NCBI RefSeq assembly: GCF_018143015.1
Contig: NC_054744.1
Location: 2,811,059 to 2,875,058 of the forward strand
DNA: 64,000 bases
DNA from: Lytechinus variegatus
Lineage: Eukaryota; Echinodermata; Echinoidea; Temnopleuroida; Toxopneustidae
Direction of reading: 5' to 3'
Notes under the pieces: generated by a model
Told to the model about the DNA's origin: nothing
Seen by the model: only the letters and a program-made list of their open reading frames with translations
Database searches by the model: none
Shown here: piece after piece, positions 43,786 through 56,400 of the stretch
Numbering within the stretch: position 1 is the first letter of the stretch
Layout of the letters: every line of letters begins with the position of its first letter
Position numbers and translations under genes: made by a program

Positions 43786-46469
43786 TAGTCCAGGATAGAA
43801 GAGGCATAACCTTGTTTTTTCATATATACAATATTTTATGATGGTTTCTTGTCAATTTGAGGGTGCTGATTACGAATCTGAATGATGCCACTCGTGTAAC
43901 CTTGAGCATTTTCCGCAAATTGGCAAAATCCAATATGGCCGCCAAAATATGCAAATTACCCATGAAAATCCTAAAATTGTTCACACATTGGCTACGAAAT
44001 GCATGAAATTGTGTGGCAGGAGTGAAATACTCTCTGAAAAAATAATTTTTGACAAAATATTTATTTTCCTGATATTCAAAATGGCCGCCAAAGGCCCTTG
44101 TATATTGTGTTATGTATAATATGAATAGAGTAAACTAATTTTCACAGAAATGAGCACTAAACTGCAAAAAATCGAGATGTACGAACGAAGTAATATATGC
44201 AAATCATCATTACTAACGAGATATATCATTTATTATGTCATATATGGGAACATTTCTGTATTTTGATTTCTAAAATAGCCGCCACTCGCCCAAACAGTAT
44301 TGCGTACAACATGGCAATGGGGGCCAAAAAATTCAAAGAGAGAGCACTAAAATGCATATTATATGTGATAAATTGATGGGATACTTTCTAAAAACATATT
44401 TTCTAACGAAATATATCATTCAGGTATCAAGTTTGTGTTAAAGGGGAAGTTCACCCTGACAAAAAGTTTATTGTAAAAATAGCAGAAAAAATAATAAAAA
44501 ATATTGTCGAAGGTTTGAGAAAAATTCATCAAATAATTAAAAAGTTATTAGAATTTCAATTATTTGATTTGTGACGTCATATGCGAGCAGTATTCCTACA
44601 TAGCGAATGGTAAAAAATCAATGAAATGTCATTTTCTCAAAAAATTGAAAATGGTTTTCACTCTAACTTTTGTATATCAATAGACAAATCATTTCACACC
44701 CGATCATGAAAAGAAAACAAAATTAAGTCATCAGGAACCATACAAAATTTGAAATTCATACATTTTATATTACATAACACATGGGGCAGCTGCTCGTTTA
44801 TGACGTCACAAATCCAAAATTTTGAACTCTAATAACTTTCTTACTCTTTAACGGATTTTCCTCAAACCTTCACCAATATTTTTTACTATTTTTTCTGCTA
44901 TTTTTACAACAAAGTTTTCTTTAGGGTGAACTTCCCCTTTAAATACTGTATTTTGACTTTCAAAATGGCCGCCATAGACATTAACAGTATTATGTACAAT
45001 GAAAAGTGGGAAACCAATATTCACAAGAGTGAGCACCATAATAGTGATATATGAGTAAAATATTGTCTGAAAGCATAATTTCTATTAAGATATATCATTT
45101 ATTCTGCCAGTTAGGTGATAAATGCTGTTTTTGGAAAGTCAAAATGGCCGCTACAGACCCTTATGGTATTATGCACAATGTGAATGGGAACAAATTATTT
45201 CAACAGAATTTGGTTTTGCTTGGTCAAATGGTGATGTATGAGTGGAACGTTGTCTGAAAACTTTATAACAAAATATATCATACCTTATGTAATTTAGGTG
45301 ATAAATACTGTATTTCAACATTCAAAATGGCTGCCATATGCCCCTTTTGTGAACATTATTTGTCTCCACTCAAATTGTATATTATACGATAAGGGCTTAT
45401 GGTGGCCATTTTCAATTTAAAAATGCAGCATTTATCAACTTAATTACACATGTATGATATATCTCGTAAGAAACCATGGTTTAGGCAATATTTCACCCTT
45501 TCACAATTCACAATCATATGCAATATTTAGAATCAAGCAAAGCCAAATTCTGACAAAATTATATGTCCCATGTTACAATGTACACAATACGTTAGGACCT
45601 ATGGCAGCCATTTTTTATTTCAAAGTACAGCATTTATTACCTCCACGAGCAATATGTGATGTATTTAGTTAGAAATCATGTTTAAGACAATATTTTTACT
45701 CGTATATCACAGTTATATGCATTTTATGATTCTCACTCTTGTGAAAATTAGTTTCTCCATTCGCATTGTACATGATAAATATAGGGCTTATGGCGGCCAT
45801 TTTGAATGTCAAAATACAGCATTTATCACAATGACATAAATGGCATATTAATGGCAATGATGTTTTTAGTCAGTATTCCACTCGTTTATCTTAATAATAT
45901 GCATTTTAGTGCTCACTCTTGTCATTTTTTGGCCCCGGCCATTGCATTATACATAATACTCTTGGGCCAGTGGCGGCTATTTTAAATATCAAAATACAGC
46001 AATGTCCCCATATATGACATAATAAATGATATATCTCGTAATGATTTGCATATATTCCTTATTTTTATCACTATTTTTTTGCGGTTTATGCTAGTTTTTG
46101 TGAAAATTTGTTTTCCCTATTCATATTGTATATAATAGAGTATACAATGGTCTATGGCGGCCATTTTGAATATCAGGAAAATAAACGTTTTGTCAAAAAT
46201 TATTTTTTCAGAGAGTATTTTACTCCTGCCACACGATTTTATGCATTTCATAGCCAATGTGTGGACAATTTAAGGATTTTCATGGGTAATTTGCATATTT
46301 TGGCGGCCATATTGGATTTTGCCAATTTGCGGAAAATGCTCAAAGTTACACGAGTGGCATCATCCAGATTCGTAATCAGCACCCTCGAATTGACAAGAAA
46401 CCATCAAAAAATATTGTATATATAAAAAACAAGGTTTGGTCAAGTTCCTATGGGGCCTATCCTGGACTA
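43786..46469. mobile_element. Fold-back element with mirror-image arms of about 183-base units
   Basis: Ends TAGTCCAGGATAG and CTATCCTGGACTA. The terminal 350 bases on each side are near-complementary (for example tgatgccactcgtgtaac and gttacacgagtggcatca). A block caaaatggccgcca recurs at about 43938, 44082, 44272, 44961, 45143 and 45325, then inverted at about 45400, 45603, 45792, 45971, 46153 and 46299. Corrected for the nested MITE, spacing is about 180-190 in both arms and about 145 in the outermost unit of both. The centre is near 45370. Flanking ATA on both sides may be a target duplication. No coding frame. Confidence 0.85.
44438..44942. mobile_element. MITE nested in the left arm of the fold-back element
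   Basis: Ends TTAAAGGGGAAGTTCACCCT and AGGGTGAACTTCCCCTTTAA are inverted; the arms run for about 150 bases (aaaatattgtcgaaggtttg / caaaccttcaccaatatttt). Each arm carries TGACGTCA (44573 and 44801). Removing it restores the 183-base rhythm of the host element. Confidence 0.85.
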
Positions 46470-46475
46470 ATAGTG

Positions 46476-46766
46476 ATAATACTAATACCAACATGCTCAT
46501 ATAGCGCATATCACTGCCAAATGCGTCCCTATGCGCTTCATTGGATATTATTACCCTGGCTTTAGCCCCGCAGCCTTTTACAGCGCGGTGGCATTTCAAG
46601 GAATAAATTCCTGTCAGGTACCCATTTACCTCACCTGGGTTGAGTGCAGCACAATGTGGACAAATTTCTTGCTGAAGGAAATTACGCCATGGCTGGGATT
46701 CGAACCCATGACCCTCTGTTTCAGAGGGTCTGAAGACTAATCCACTGGGCCACAACGCTCCACATA
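46476..46766 (-). mobile_element. tRNA-derived SINE, copy 5
   Basis: Read on -, box A-like tggcccagtggat and a perfect box B GTTCGAATC (near 46698), then the shared body (gcaagaaatttgtccacatt, caggtgaggtaaatggg) and a tail near gcgctatatgagca. Confidence 0.8.
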
Positions 46767-47249
46767 ATTGAACCAAACCAATAAGCATCCTTGAACCAGG
46801 GGGAATCTCAAAATTTAGAATATGCTAATGGTTTAACAAACTGATGGGGGATGTGTATCTGGACCACTCTTACTGCTCCTTCAGTCTGTATGGCAGCCTT
46901 TCTTTATGTCTCCACCTACCACAAATTTGAATCGGTATAGATACCTCATATTAGCATGGAAGAGCACTAAAACTAGAATGGTCTCAGTGAAACTGATACT
47001 AGCTGTTGAACATAATAAAACAAAATTAGAAAGAAAATAATAAATTACTGGTAGCTGCCAGATGTTATTTGTAGAATGCCACAAAGTGTAAGTAAAGGTA
47101 CCTGTATGCATATTTCCTTGTGTACAAATGAAATATGGAACTTTTTTGTAATTATCCATTGTTCAGGTCTACTGTAGTTTCAGATTATCTGCATTATGGA
47201 TTATCTTGTACGAAGTGTTTTTAAATGGGTACATTGGGGTGATGAAAGA

Positions 47250-47430
47250 ATACAATTTGATTGCCCTTTATTTTACACTTTGAAGTTAGTCCCCCATTTC
47301 AGGGTTGCATGAGGCACCCCCCATCAAAATATAATTTGAGTGCCCCATATTTTACACTTTGAAGTTACCCCCATTTCAGGGTTGTGTGAGGCACACCCCT
47401 ATTAAAACACAATTTGAGTGCCCCCCCCCC
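47250..47430. repeat. Tandem repeat, two and a part copies of about 76 bases
   Basis: The unit runs from atacaatttgattgcccttt through cactttgaagtta and ccccatttcagggttg to gaggcac. A third, partial unit ends in a poly-C run. Confidence 0.8.
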
Positions 47431-48324
47431 TCCGCATCAACCCAACTATAAAACAGACCAAAAAATGACAAATGAACAATTCAAGAAGTAATTATGTCCA
47501 AAGTTTACTCTAGACACACAAAGATAGGATAGGAGCAATATATTGCTATTCATATTATAGTCACAGACCGTACACATTAAAAGATTCTCACCAATTCCAA
47601 TCAATTACAAATAAAATCATATATCGGATCTTAGAAAAGGATACACCTCTAATAGACACCTCATGAATAAGATATAAAATTGACATGATTAAAATTAAAG
47701 AATTCCTCTATCTTTGCATCTTGCAAATTCACGTTTTGCATGTAGTTGATTACTGGGTACGGTGTTTACTTTCTTTGACAAGGCATTTGTCTAGAGTTGC
47801 CACTATCCACCCAGGAGTAGATGCATACCTGATATGCATGTTTAGCACTGGTTACTTTGATAACTCACATCTCAGCTATGACTAGGGTTATAAAGTCAAA
47901 GCACTGCGAGTATAACATAACTTGACAGACACAAGTACTATACAAGTGACCATTATTATCAACGTCATCATGCATCGGGTCACAGAAAGTATATTTTGCA
48001 AACATTTGATGAGTGGCTCCAAGAATAACTTCATCTTAATGCTTTAATGTATAAAACTACAGCTGACTGTATGTGAATATATTATCCAACTACTAATGAA
48101 AATGCAAAAAATAATGCTTTCATACTTTCATATGATCTGTTTACATATCACAGGTACCACATATAAGCATTACACAAAATTCTACATCATAATCAGTTAA
48201 ATAATATTACATTTCATACTTTTGACGTCATCTAAATGTAACATTCCATCATTCACTTATATATTAATTTCTCACATTTTGATATTAAATTTATCCATTT
48301 ATCTAGATTTGAGAGAAATATAAC

Positions 48325-48730
48325 TTAAAGGTAAATGCTAGTTTTGGTAACAATATCAAAATGAGTTCGTACAGAATCCAATGAAATGATTACCAAAGTG
48401 TCTGTATAAATAAAACGTATGTGCCAAAGGATTCTGGAAGAAATTGTGTAATTGCTGAGAAATCAGCAAATAAGCACAGGATTCGGGTAGAGCGTCGGCC
48501 CGACATTCGAGGCAATAATTATACACTGTCCCACGTGCACTTATCTGTGTAGGGGATCTTCAGTCTGAAAATTTTTCAGCGTAGATTTCAAGATTTCACA
48601 AATTCACAAAGTTCATTTTATGTAACTGTACCAGATCTAGATCCTCGATAATATACTGACAATTAAGCCTTGTTTTACAGACTTTCTCAGGAAATCAGTG
48701 TTTACTGCAACTATTGGAATTTCTCTTTAA
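48325..48730 (+). repeat. 'ccagatctagatc' family, copy 4
   Basis: Ends ttaaaggtaaatgctagttt and ggaatttctctttaa are imperfect inverted repeats; it contains acactgtcccacgtgcac and gtaccagatctagatcctc. This copy shows the ends of the family best. Confidence 0.78.
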
Positions 48731-48835
48731 CCTATGAGAATATCTTGGATGCAAATTATAAAGATGTGAATAGGATGAACTTTTTGTAAACAACGACACC
48801 AGAGTGACTCTGACAAATACACAAGGAAACAAAGC

Positions 48836-49108
48836 TGGGCCCAGTCTTACAAAGAGTTGCGATTGATCCAATCAAACGCGACTACGGAAAGACAGTAAAG
48901 TCAACATCTAAAATGCATGTTTGTTCAAAAATTTTTTTTAGATACGAATGTATATATCCATAAATTGATTTCTTGACAATTTGCTGTGTTCTCCTTTGTT
49001 TACAAAGGACATTTTGCAAATTTCCTGGAGAAAAAAATCATGACACTGATGGATTTCCATAGTTACGATTGATTGAATCACTTGTAACTCTTTGTAAGAC
49101 GGGGCGCT
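48836..49108. mobile_element. MITE with ttacaaagagttgcgattga-type ends
   Basis: Left gggcccagtcttacaaagag and right ctctttgtaagacggggcgc are inverted repeats, extended inward by gattgatccaatca / tgattgaatcac. Confidence 0.75.
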
Positions 49109-50580
49109 GGTCTGTCCTGAATCCTCATGGGGAGCAGATAACAATTTGGTGATACCAGAAAAGCAATCAAAATCACTGTAGGAATAGCTACATCTTTGGG
49201 GCTTTGCAAATTAAACAGTCCCATTAAAGTGAATCACAGATATTCACTTTTCTTTATGAGGCAAGAAAGATGTTATTCTTATATAATGTCTATAAAAATG
49301 GATTCTATTTTTAAAGGTGTAAAATTCCCTATGAATCTGAGTAAACTGACACCGAACAGTCTCTACAAAAATGGTCAGGTGAAAGTGATAACAAAACTTT
49401 GATTACAACGGATGTGGACTTCAAGCTAGTCAAACAGTTTGAGAAAGTACATCCTTTTCCTTTTCAAAGCAAAATTTTGTTTAAGATAGTTACACAACAC
49501 ACCTCATATTGTTAATACACTCAATGTTACACAGGATTTAGTATAAAGTGAATGTTGACAGGCATGGAATCTGAGGAGATTTGAAGTTAAATGGAAACAA
49601 CTGTTTATATGTCTGAATAGCTACATATCACACAAGTCTTTACGCTATAATATATATATTTTTTTCTTCTTTAAGAATAAAAGATAGTCTGACAAGCACA
49701 ATTTTTTTCCACCACTAAGCCATGAACCACAAGTCCTGTATCCCACTTTAATAGTGAAACATGTATGTTAGTTAATCTTACTGGGAGCAAACTGTATATC
49801 ATGCATTGCGTACAATGAAAATAAGACTTGTATGTCTATATAATTCAAACAATATTCAACAGCAAAATACTTCCTACCCAAGATCACTCAAAATTATGAA
49901 GCGTTCATTCTAAAGTATCTGTATTATACTAGATGATGAACAATTGGTAAATAGATACACAATTCATATTACTATAAATATAAGAATGACTACTTCAAAC
50001 ATGAAGAGACTGTGTTATTATGCCACATAATACTTTGAGTGATCAATAAAAAATAAACGTGTAGAACGCAGTCGTTTGCAAACAAGCCCGTACATTCGCA
50101 AACACAATGTCAGTCAAAGTACAGTTTCAATGTTTGCACGAGAGTGTGGGCAATTGCTTGTAACAAAAAAAAAACAATTCAGAGTGATGATCATCATCTA
50201 TACTAGTATAATCAACCAGTATATGAATTCATGAAGGTATGTAAACTACTAGTATACAGTGTATTGCTAGTTTCCATGTTGCAAACTGAATATTGTATGA
50301 TAAGTAACAGCAATCATTGTTTGGATTCATGCTTTTAGGTCAACATCACAAGCATTGCAAAGTGACATAGGGAGTGGAGCATTTCACCAAACAACCTGTT
50401 CGTGATTTTTCACTGATTATTTGTTATAAGCTACTGAAATCCTTTCACCTGATTGGCTCAGAGCAAAATAGTCAGTGGAAATCACCAACTATGTTTCGTG
50501 AAATACTCTCCTGTTGCAAACTAGAACCTGGTGATCCCTGTTCAAAGCCAACACTAAATGGGACTCATTGAAGCCATTAC

Positions 50581-50996
50581 TTAAAGGACAAGTCCACCCA
50601 AACAAAAACTTGATTTGAATGAAAAGAGAAAAATATTTTTATTTTCTTGTCATTGTCATGTGAAATGAAGTTTCATTCCTCCCTGAACACGTGGAATTCC
50701 ATTCTTTTAACGTTTTGTGCTTCAGGCAAGGAGGTCCTAATCGTCAATTTCGTAAAAATTGAAATATTGTATAATTCAAACAATAAAAAACAAAAGAAAT
50801 AGTGAGTGACATCATCGACTCTCTCATTTGGATGTAACTGGCTCATTCATATAACTATCTTTGTTAAAAATAAGCGAAACTTTGAAATGTCATAACTTTC
50901 TTATTTTACATCTGATTTTGATGAAATTTTCAGCATTGTGCTTGTCTTATATTTCTCTATTGATTCAAATCCACATTTTTCTGAGGTTGTTTAAAA
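50581..50996. mobile_element. 'ggacaagtccacc' MITE, copy 2
   Basis: Starts ttaaaggacaagtccaccc and contains tgcttcaggcaaggaggtcc, agtgagtgacatcatcgact and aaatgtcataactttcttat; it ends near ccacatttttctgagg, without the last few bases of the far terminus. Confidence 0.8.
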
Positions 50997-53276
50997 TAAC
51001 TGGAAAATAAAAGAGGAAAATAACTGAAAAAACCCAGAATAAAAACCTTAGGGAAATCTTCATTATAGTACAGCATTGTTACAAAAACAAAATTCACTAT
51101 GAATGAATAATTATCGAAGTGAAAAATTAAATCAGTATCAAAGTGAGAATACAAGATATGGGAGCTAGCCAATCATTTGTCAAAACATGTTACTCTCCAG
51201 AAACCAAGCACACTGCATGCATTCCAGTCATTTTTTACATGGTCTGACATGATTGTTTATAACATGAATCAAAGATTAGTTGAAATCGATTACAAAGAAG
51301 ATTTGTGTTTAATACACAAAAACTGCTAGAACAAAACCCCCTAAAAATAAGCAAACAAATAACAATTGTCCCCCCCCAAAAAAAAAAGAAGATTAAAAAT
51401 TAATTATAAGAAAAAGCAGAAAAAAAATGGAAAATAAAGATTTTTTTAAACATTAATATACTAATGAACTTAAATAAAAAGAATATAGAGTTACTGTCCG
51501 GAAGATTATCATCGACGATTATCACAAATAAATGCAGATTCGCTCAATCAGTCTATCGTTTATTTCATGGGCATGGATACTCTTTTGGTCTCGAACAATC
51601 AGTTCAATGAAAGATTTTTTTCTGTATAAATACATGATTAGAAATATTTATTAATGATTTTTATTGCATTATCTTAAATCTCTGTACATGGTTTCATAAA
51701 TCTTTGATGTGAGCCACATACTCTTACACCAAAGAATGCAAATCTGGTAGTTCAAATTAGAATAAAAGCATGATTCGATGAAGTCAATTCATATACTTTC
51801 AAAAGAAAAGATGTCCTTCATTCGAGATATAGGTTATTTGTCATTATGGGAAGCATTACATGAAAAATTTAGCCAGTGAATTTGAGAATAATTTGCTTTG
51901 AGCTATATATCAGATGCAAGGATTTGAAGTAGCTTTTGTAACATCTATAAATGAAAGTCACATTAGTATTTTTTCATAAAATGCTATCCTTGTCATTCAA
52001 ATTTACATTGAAAAGGAAACAGTACTAGCAATTTTACAGCTCTGGGCTATTTTGTTTTAAGATACCAGGTTATCTCAATATCAAGGCCCCCAGTAGTGTA
52101 CAGATAGGGGGGGGGGGGTGAGAGGCTCTTTCCCCAAAACATTTCATGACCACAAAAGGGGGGGGGGGTAGAAAAGAAAAGAAAGAAGGGTAAAATATAA
52201 TATTTTCTGATGGTAAAATCTATCAGAAAATTGGGTTTTTTGTAATAAAAAAAGTCATGATTTTTGCTCGCTCACTAACATTTTCAAAAATTTAATTGTG
52301 CCTGATACGCTTTATCTGGCCCCAAGTTCTGGTTATAATCATGATGGGAAGCTTAATTGCAATTGGCTGCTGAGACTAATCACAATGGTAATTCCTAACC
52401 CATAATGGCAAAGACAGAAGAATCTCTCTTTCTTAGTCAAACTGGCTCTAGAAATATTTCTGTGAACTCAACTCAAGTATCAGAATTGCATTATAAAAAA
52501 AATCTTGATCTCATGACATGATTATTACCCAACATGAGATACCTATACAAAACGTTCATCTAGAAAATCACTCATTTTTTTTTTTCCAGTAGGCTTCATT
52601 TCATTACTCAAAATGATTATTTTGCAGGATATTCTGCATAATTGCCGTAATACTCTTTCTATCCTTTATATAACAGGTATATATAACAAGTACCATTATT
52701 ATGCATAGACACAGCGCCTTAGTTCATATTGCTTGGCAATGCACTGGAAATCACACTAGAACACAATATATTACACGATATCATGGAAATATAATGTACC
52801 AACATGTATGGTTTATACTTCGAATCATGATCAGGAGCCGTATACGCTTTCGCTTTAATTTGCATTCTCATTCACTGGCGATTCCAGCATTTCATAATAC
52901 ACGCGCCACTAACATAACATTCATCGTCATGAGAGGCTTGAAAGTCAAGAACTTTTCCGCAAAGATATATAAGAAAGCATGGAACCAAGGGTGAAATTGA
53001 AAAATACAGAAATATCTAATTTAACAATGGATCCTAAGAGGATGGTAAGGGTTACCGGTAATCAGTAGAATTACTGAGTGAGATCCAGGAAAACCTGTGG
53101 TATTTAAATGAGGTTTCTAATCACTTTGTAATGAGAAACACTGTCATGAATGGCATGGCATACACTGCTATCAACCAATCACCTGGGACTAACGTTATCG
53201 AGTGACGCCACAGTAGTTGGCGCATGTATAATGAAACACACAAATTGAGATCAATAGCGCTGCTTACAGATATAGA

Positions 53277-53435
53277 TCACGTGTAGAATATTAACTCTGG
53301 GATTTGGCCATCATCGACGGATGTTCCGTTGTTGTTTCCAGCGACGTAGGCAAACTGGAACATGACTTTGCCGTTTGAAGCAGACTCGTGGACGACCTTC
53401 CGAAGACCCTTGGTGCCGTAGTGAGAATCAGGTCC
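53277..53435 (-). CDS. BTBD2: BTBD2 exon 4 with stop
   Basis: Acceptor ttaattcag. Encodes [18 protein letters not shown], then [20 protein letters not shown] and LIFYT with TGA. Almost the same as the vertebrate C-terminus. Confidence 0.95.
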   Translation of the reverse strand, partial: GPDSHYGTKGLRKVVHESASNGKVMFQFAYVAGNNNGTSVDDGQIPELIFYT

Positions 53436-56400
53436 CTGAATTAAAAAAAAAGCAAACAAGAAATAAATAAAGGCAATGTCTCCTCCTTAACCCTAACTCA
53501 CCTTGGCTATTTTGTGAGCCTAAATTCATGGGGGCAGGGGCATTCGAAAAAGCAAATTATGATTTGTTGCTTTTATTATTGTGTATGATCTATCATCATA
53601 ATTAGCCCCACAATCAGTCATGATGATGAAGCTTTACATTATTATTATTATGTTATTCAAAAATGAAATTAAACAAGCACAAAAAGGAACCCTCTAATTC
53701 TTACTATTGCCCTAGATGGTGTGCATTATTTGTATTATAAATAAGAACTTACTTTGAGTGTGGCACTAGCAACATTTTTTTCACAATAAAAACCACTTGG
53801 CTCATGTTATTTTTGAAACAGTCCAAATGTTATATCTGTTCCAAAGGTGTGTATAATTCTTACTAATGCCCTAGATGATGTGCATGATTTGTATTATAAA
53901 TAAGAACTTACTTTACAATACACACCACTTGGCTCATGTTATTTTTGAAACAGTCCAATGTTATATCTGTTCCAAAGGTGTGCATAATTCTTACCAATGC
54001 CCTAGATGATGTGCGTTATTTGTATTATAAATAAGAACTTACTTTGAGTGTGGCACTAGCAACATAGTTTTCACAAGGTTGGATTTCTATGGGGTCTTTG
54101 AACATAACTCGGAAGGTAGAATCGGTACCATCGCAGCTGAAGCTTGTATCGTTCTGACCCATCATCGCTTCCGTATCAGCATGTATTATCTAAAAATAAC
54201 CATCAGAAAGATAATAATAATAATACATCTCAATTTCATGATCATGGGTTGATGTTTAAACAGAAAACACTCACAAAAACATGCGAAAAATGATTTTGGA
54301 CAAGAAAATGAAGAATTATTACGTATTAATATAGTTCAGTTTGGGACAATACTTGGTACATATTGATGTTACTTTTTTTCTCTTGAAAAATTTTCCCCTC
54401 CCCAAAACCCCCCATCAAAATACCAGTTTAGACACCATCAGAATCCTGGAAGCATTGCATGTCAACATGTTTGAATACATTTTTTAAATTATTAATTGAT
54501 GTCTGAATATTTGGATAGTGCAAAAAGTTACATTTATTTTATTGATTGGTATTGAACCTCCCAACAATTTAATGATATTCCCAGTCTATGAAACAGCATA
54601 ACAGGCTTCCAGACTTTCATATCTTCAATCATATGAACACATGATGCAGAGCTACTTGAAAAGCTGTTATCAAACATTAAACATAATAATGAGACTGGTG
54701 AGAGACAAGAGAATGATGATAATTGATATTCCCAATGTCTCCTCCAAGCTAAGGAAGATAAATCAAGTTCAAAGCTTTAATATTCAATTTAGTATTAACT
54801 TTAAAGCCTCTTTTCTTTCTGATCAATTGAGGGAGCTGGAAATTAATTTAAAAATATAATTCATGTATCTTTAAATACCAACTGAGCAACTAATGGAGAC
54901 GAGTCCTTACAAAATGCTCAGAATCATATCGGACATTTTGCATTTCAGTTCAATCTTGGGGCTGCTTTATGAAACTCAAGGATGCTTGGTATTTGAGAGG
55001 GAACATTTTTTTCACTCTATTTCCACTCACGAACATGTCCCTCAGAGATAACCGTATATTTTTTTTAGTCCTCTGGCTTTCTTTAAAACAAAATCACCAG
55101 CATCTTTCTCCATCTCTCTGTTATTTATATAATTACCTGGATGTTAACCGAGTAGTCCGCAGGGCCATGGATGGAACCGTACAGCCCAAAACCAACAACA
55201 AATATCCTTCGGTTCACCTGGAATCTACGAAGAAAAGTAAAGTAAAGTCACTCAATTTCAATCTTGAATAGGGAATACAAGTTTTATCTAAAAAATACAG
55301 TAAGAGAAGTAAACCAGAACTAATGATTATCAAGTGTAATATCATAATTTTTTTCATAGCAAGATTTATTAAGTAAAGGTGTGTTCATGTAGCAGTTTAT
55401 TCAAAGAATTATGTACAAGTATGTTGTATTAATAAAAGAACAGAAACTGAAAGGTGAATGAATATGTATCATTAATTTTCTATGCCATAATAATGATCAC
55501 AACACTTTCAAAACGATGACAGATCACGCAACAGAAAGGGCAAAACCTTAGCACTGTAACTAGATTTTCAAACAAGTAACCATGTTTTTGACAATTTATA
55601 TGTTAGCCTTAATACACATTTTATGAAGTTAAACTCTGTGTCCCGTATTCTGAAGTCAGGTTTAAAATTAAACCCCAGTTCAAATTAAGTTGTAGTTTCA
55701 CTATGGAGAGCCAATTGGGGCAAAAAACTATATTTATAGTACATGTTCAATTTATTAACTCTGACACTCAAATCATTTATAACTGTCTCAGAATGATAAC
55801 TGAAATATTTTCTTTAATATGAAAGCAAAGGGAAACAAAATAAGAAATATACAATATAAGGGGAATTTGTTAGTTTTTGGCTTCTCATATTTTTAGTACA
55901 GAGATAGACCATGGCATGGTCCAAGTTAAACCCGACTTCAGAACACGGGCCTGTATATTTTTTAAAAAGCACTACTTCATTAATCGTATAGCACTGAAAT
56001 ATTAAAAAGAAAATATTTCAAACACAAAAAAACAAACACTTTATAATTCTCCGTAGGATTCCCTTGTCATGTCTTTCCCAAATCTTTTCTATTTATACCT
56101 ACCTGATGCGATCACTTGTGCCACTATACCCCCACCTACTCTCCACCTGCAGAAAGCGTGTCAAGGTCTGTTCTTTGCCAGTTAGGCAGCATCTAGGATT
56201 GGAAGGGAACTCTGTAGCTGGTTTAGGATTCACCGTGAAGTGAAGGAAAAGATTCACCACTTCCCTATCGGTCAAGATCCCAGACTGGGCAGCTTTGTTG
56301 GCAAACTCTTCTACTGTCATTAGTGGAAAGCGGATCAGTTTTAGTGCCCGACCAAGAACCCTCCGTTTGTTCTCTGATGTTGGTAGGGCCTGCTGCCTCA

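Larger units (their letters stand above)
46470..53276. other. Intergenic DNA between the fold-back element and BTBD2
   Basis: Holds a SINE (46476-46766), a small tandem repeat (47250-47430), a gatctagatc repeat (48325-48730), a MITE (48836-49108) and a ggacaagtccacc MITE (50581-50996). G-runs occur at 52107 and 52160. The remainder, mainly 49110-50580 and 51000-53276, is AT-rich. The BTBD2 3' untranslated region lies in its right part; its end is not clear. Confidence 0.5.

Noticed and set aside
46480-46766. tRNA gene
   Set aside because: Box A and box B are present but no cloverleaf forms, and the head continues into a SINE body shared with other copies.
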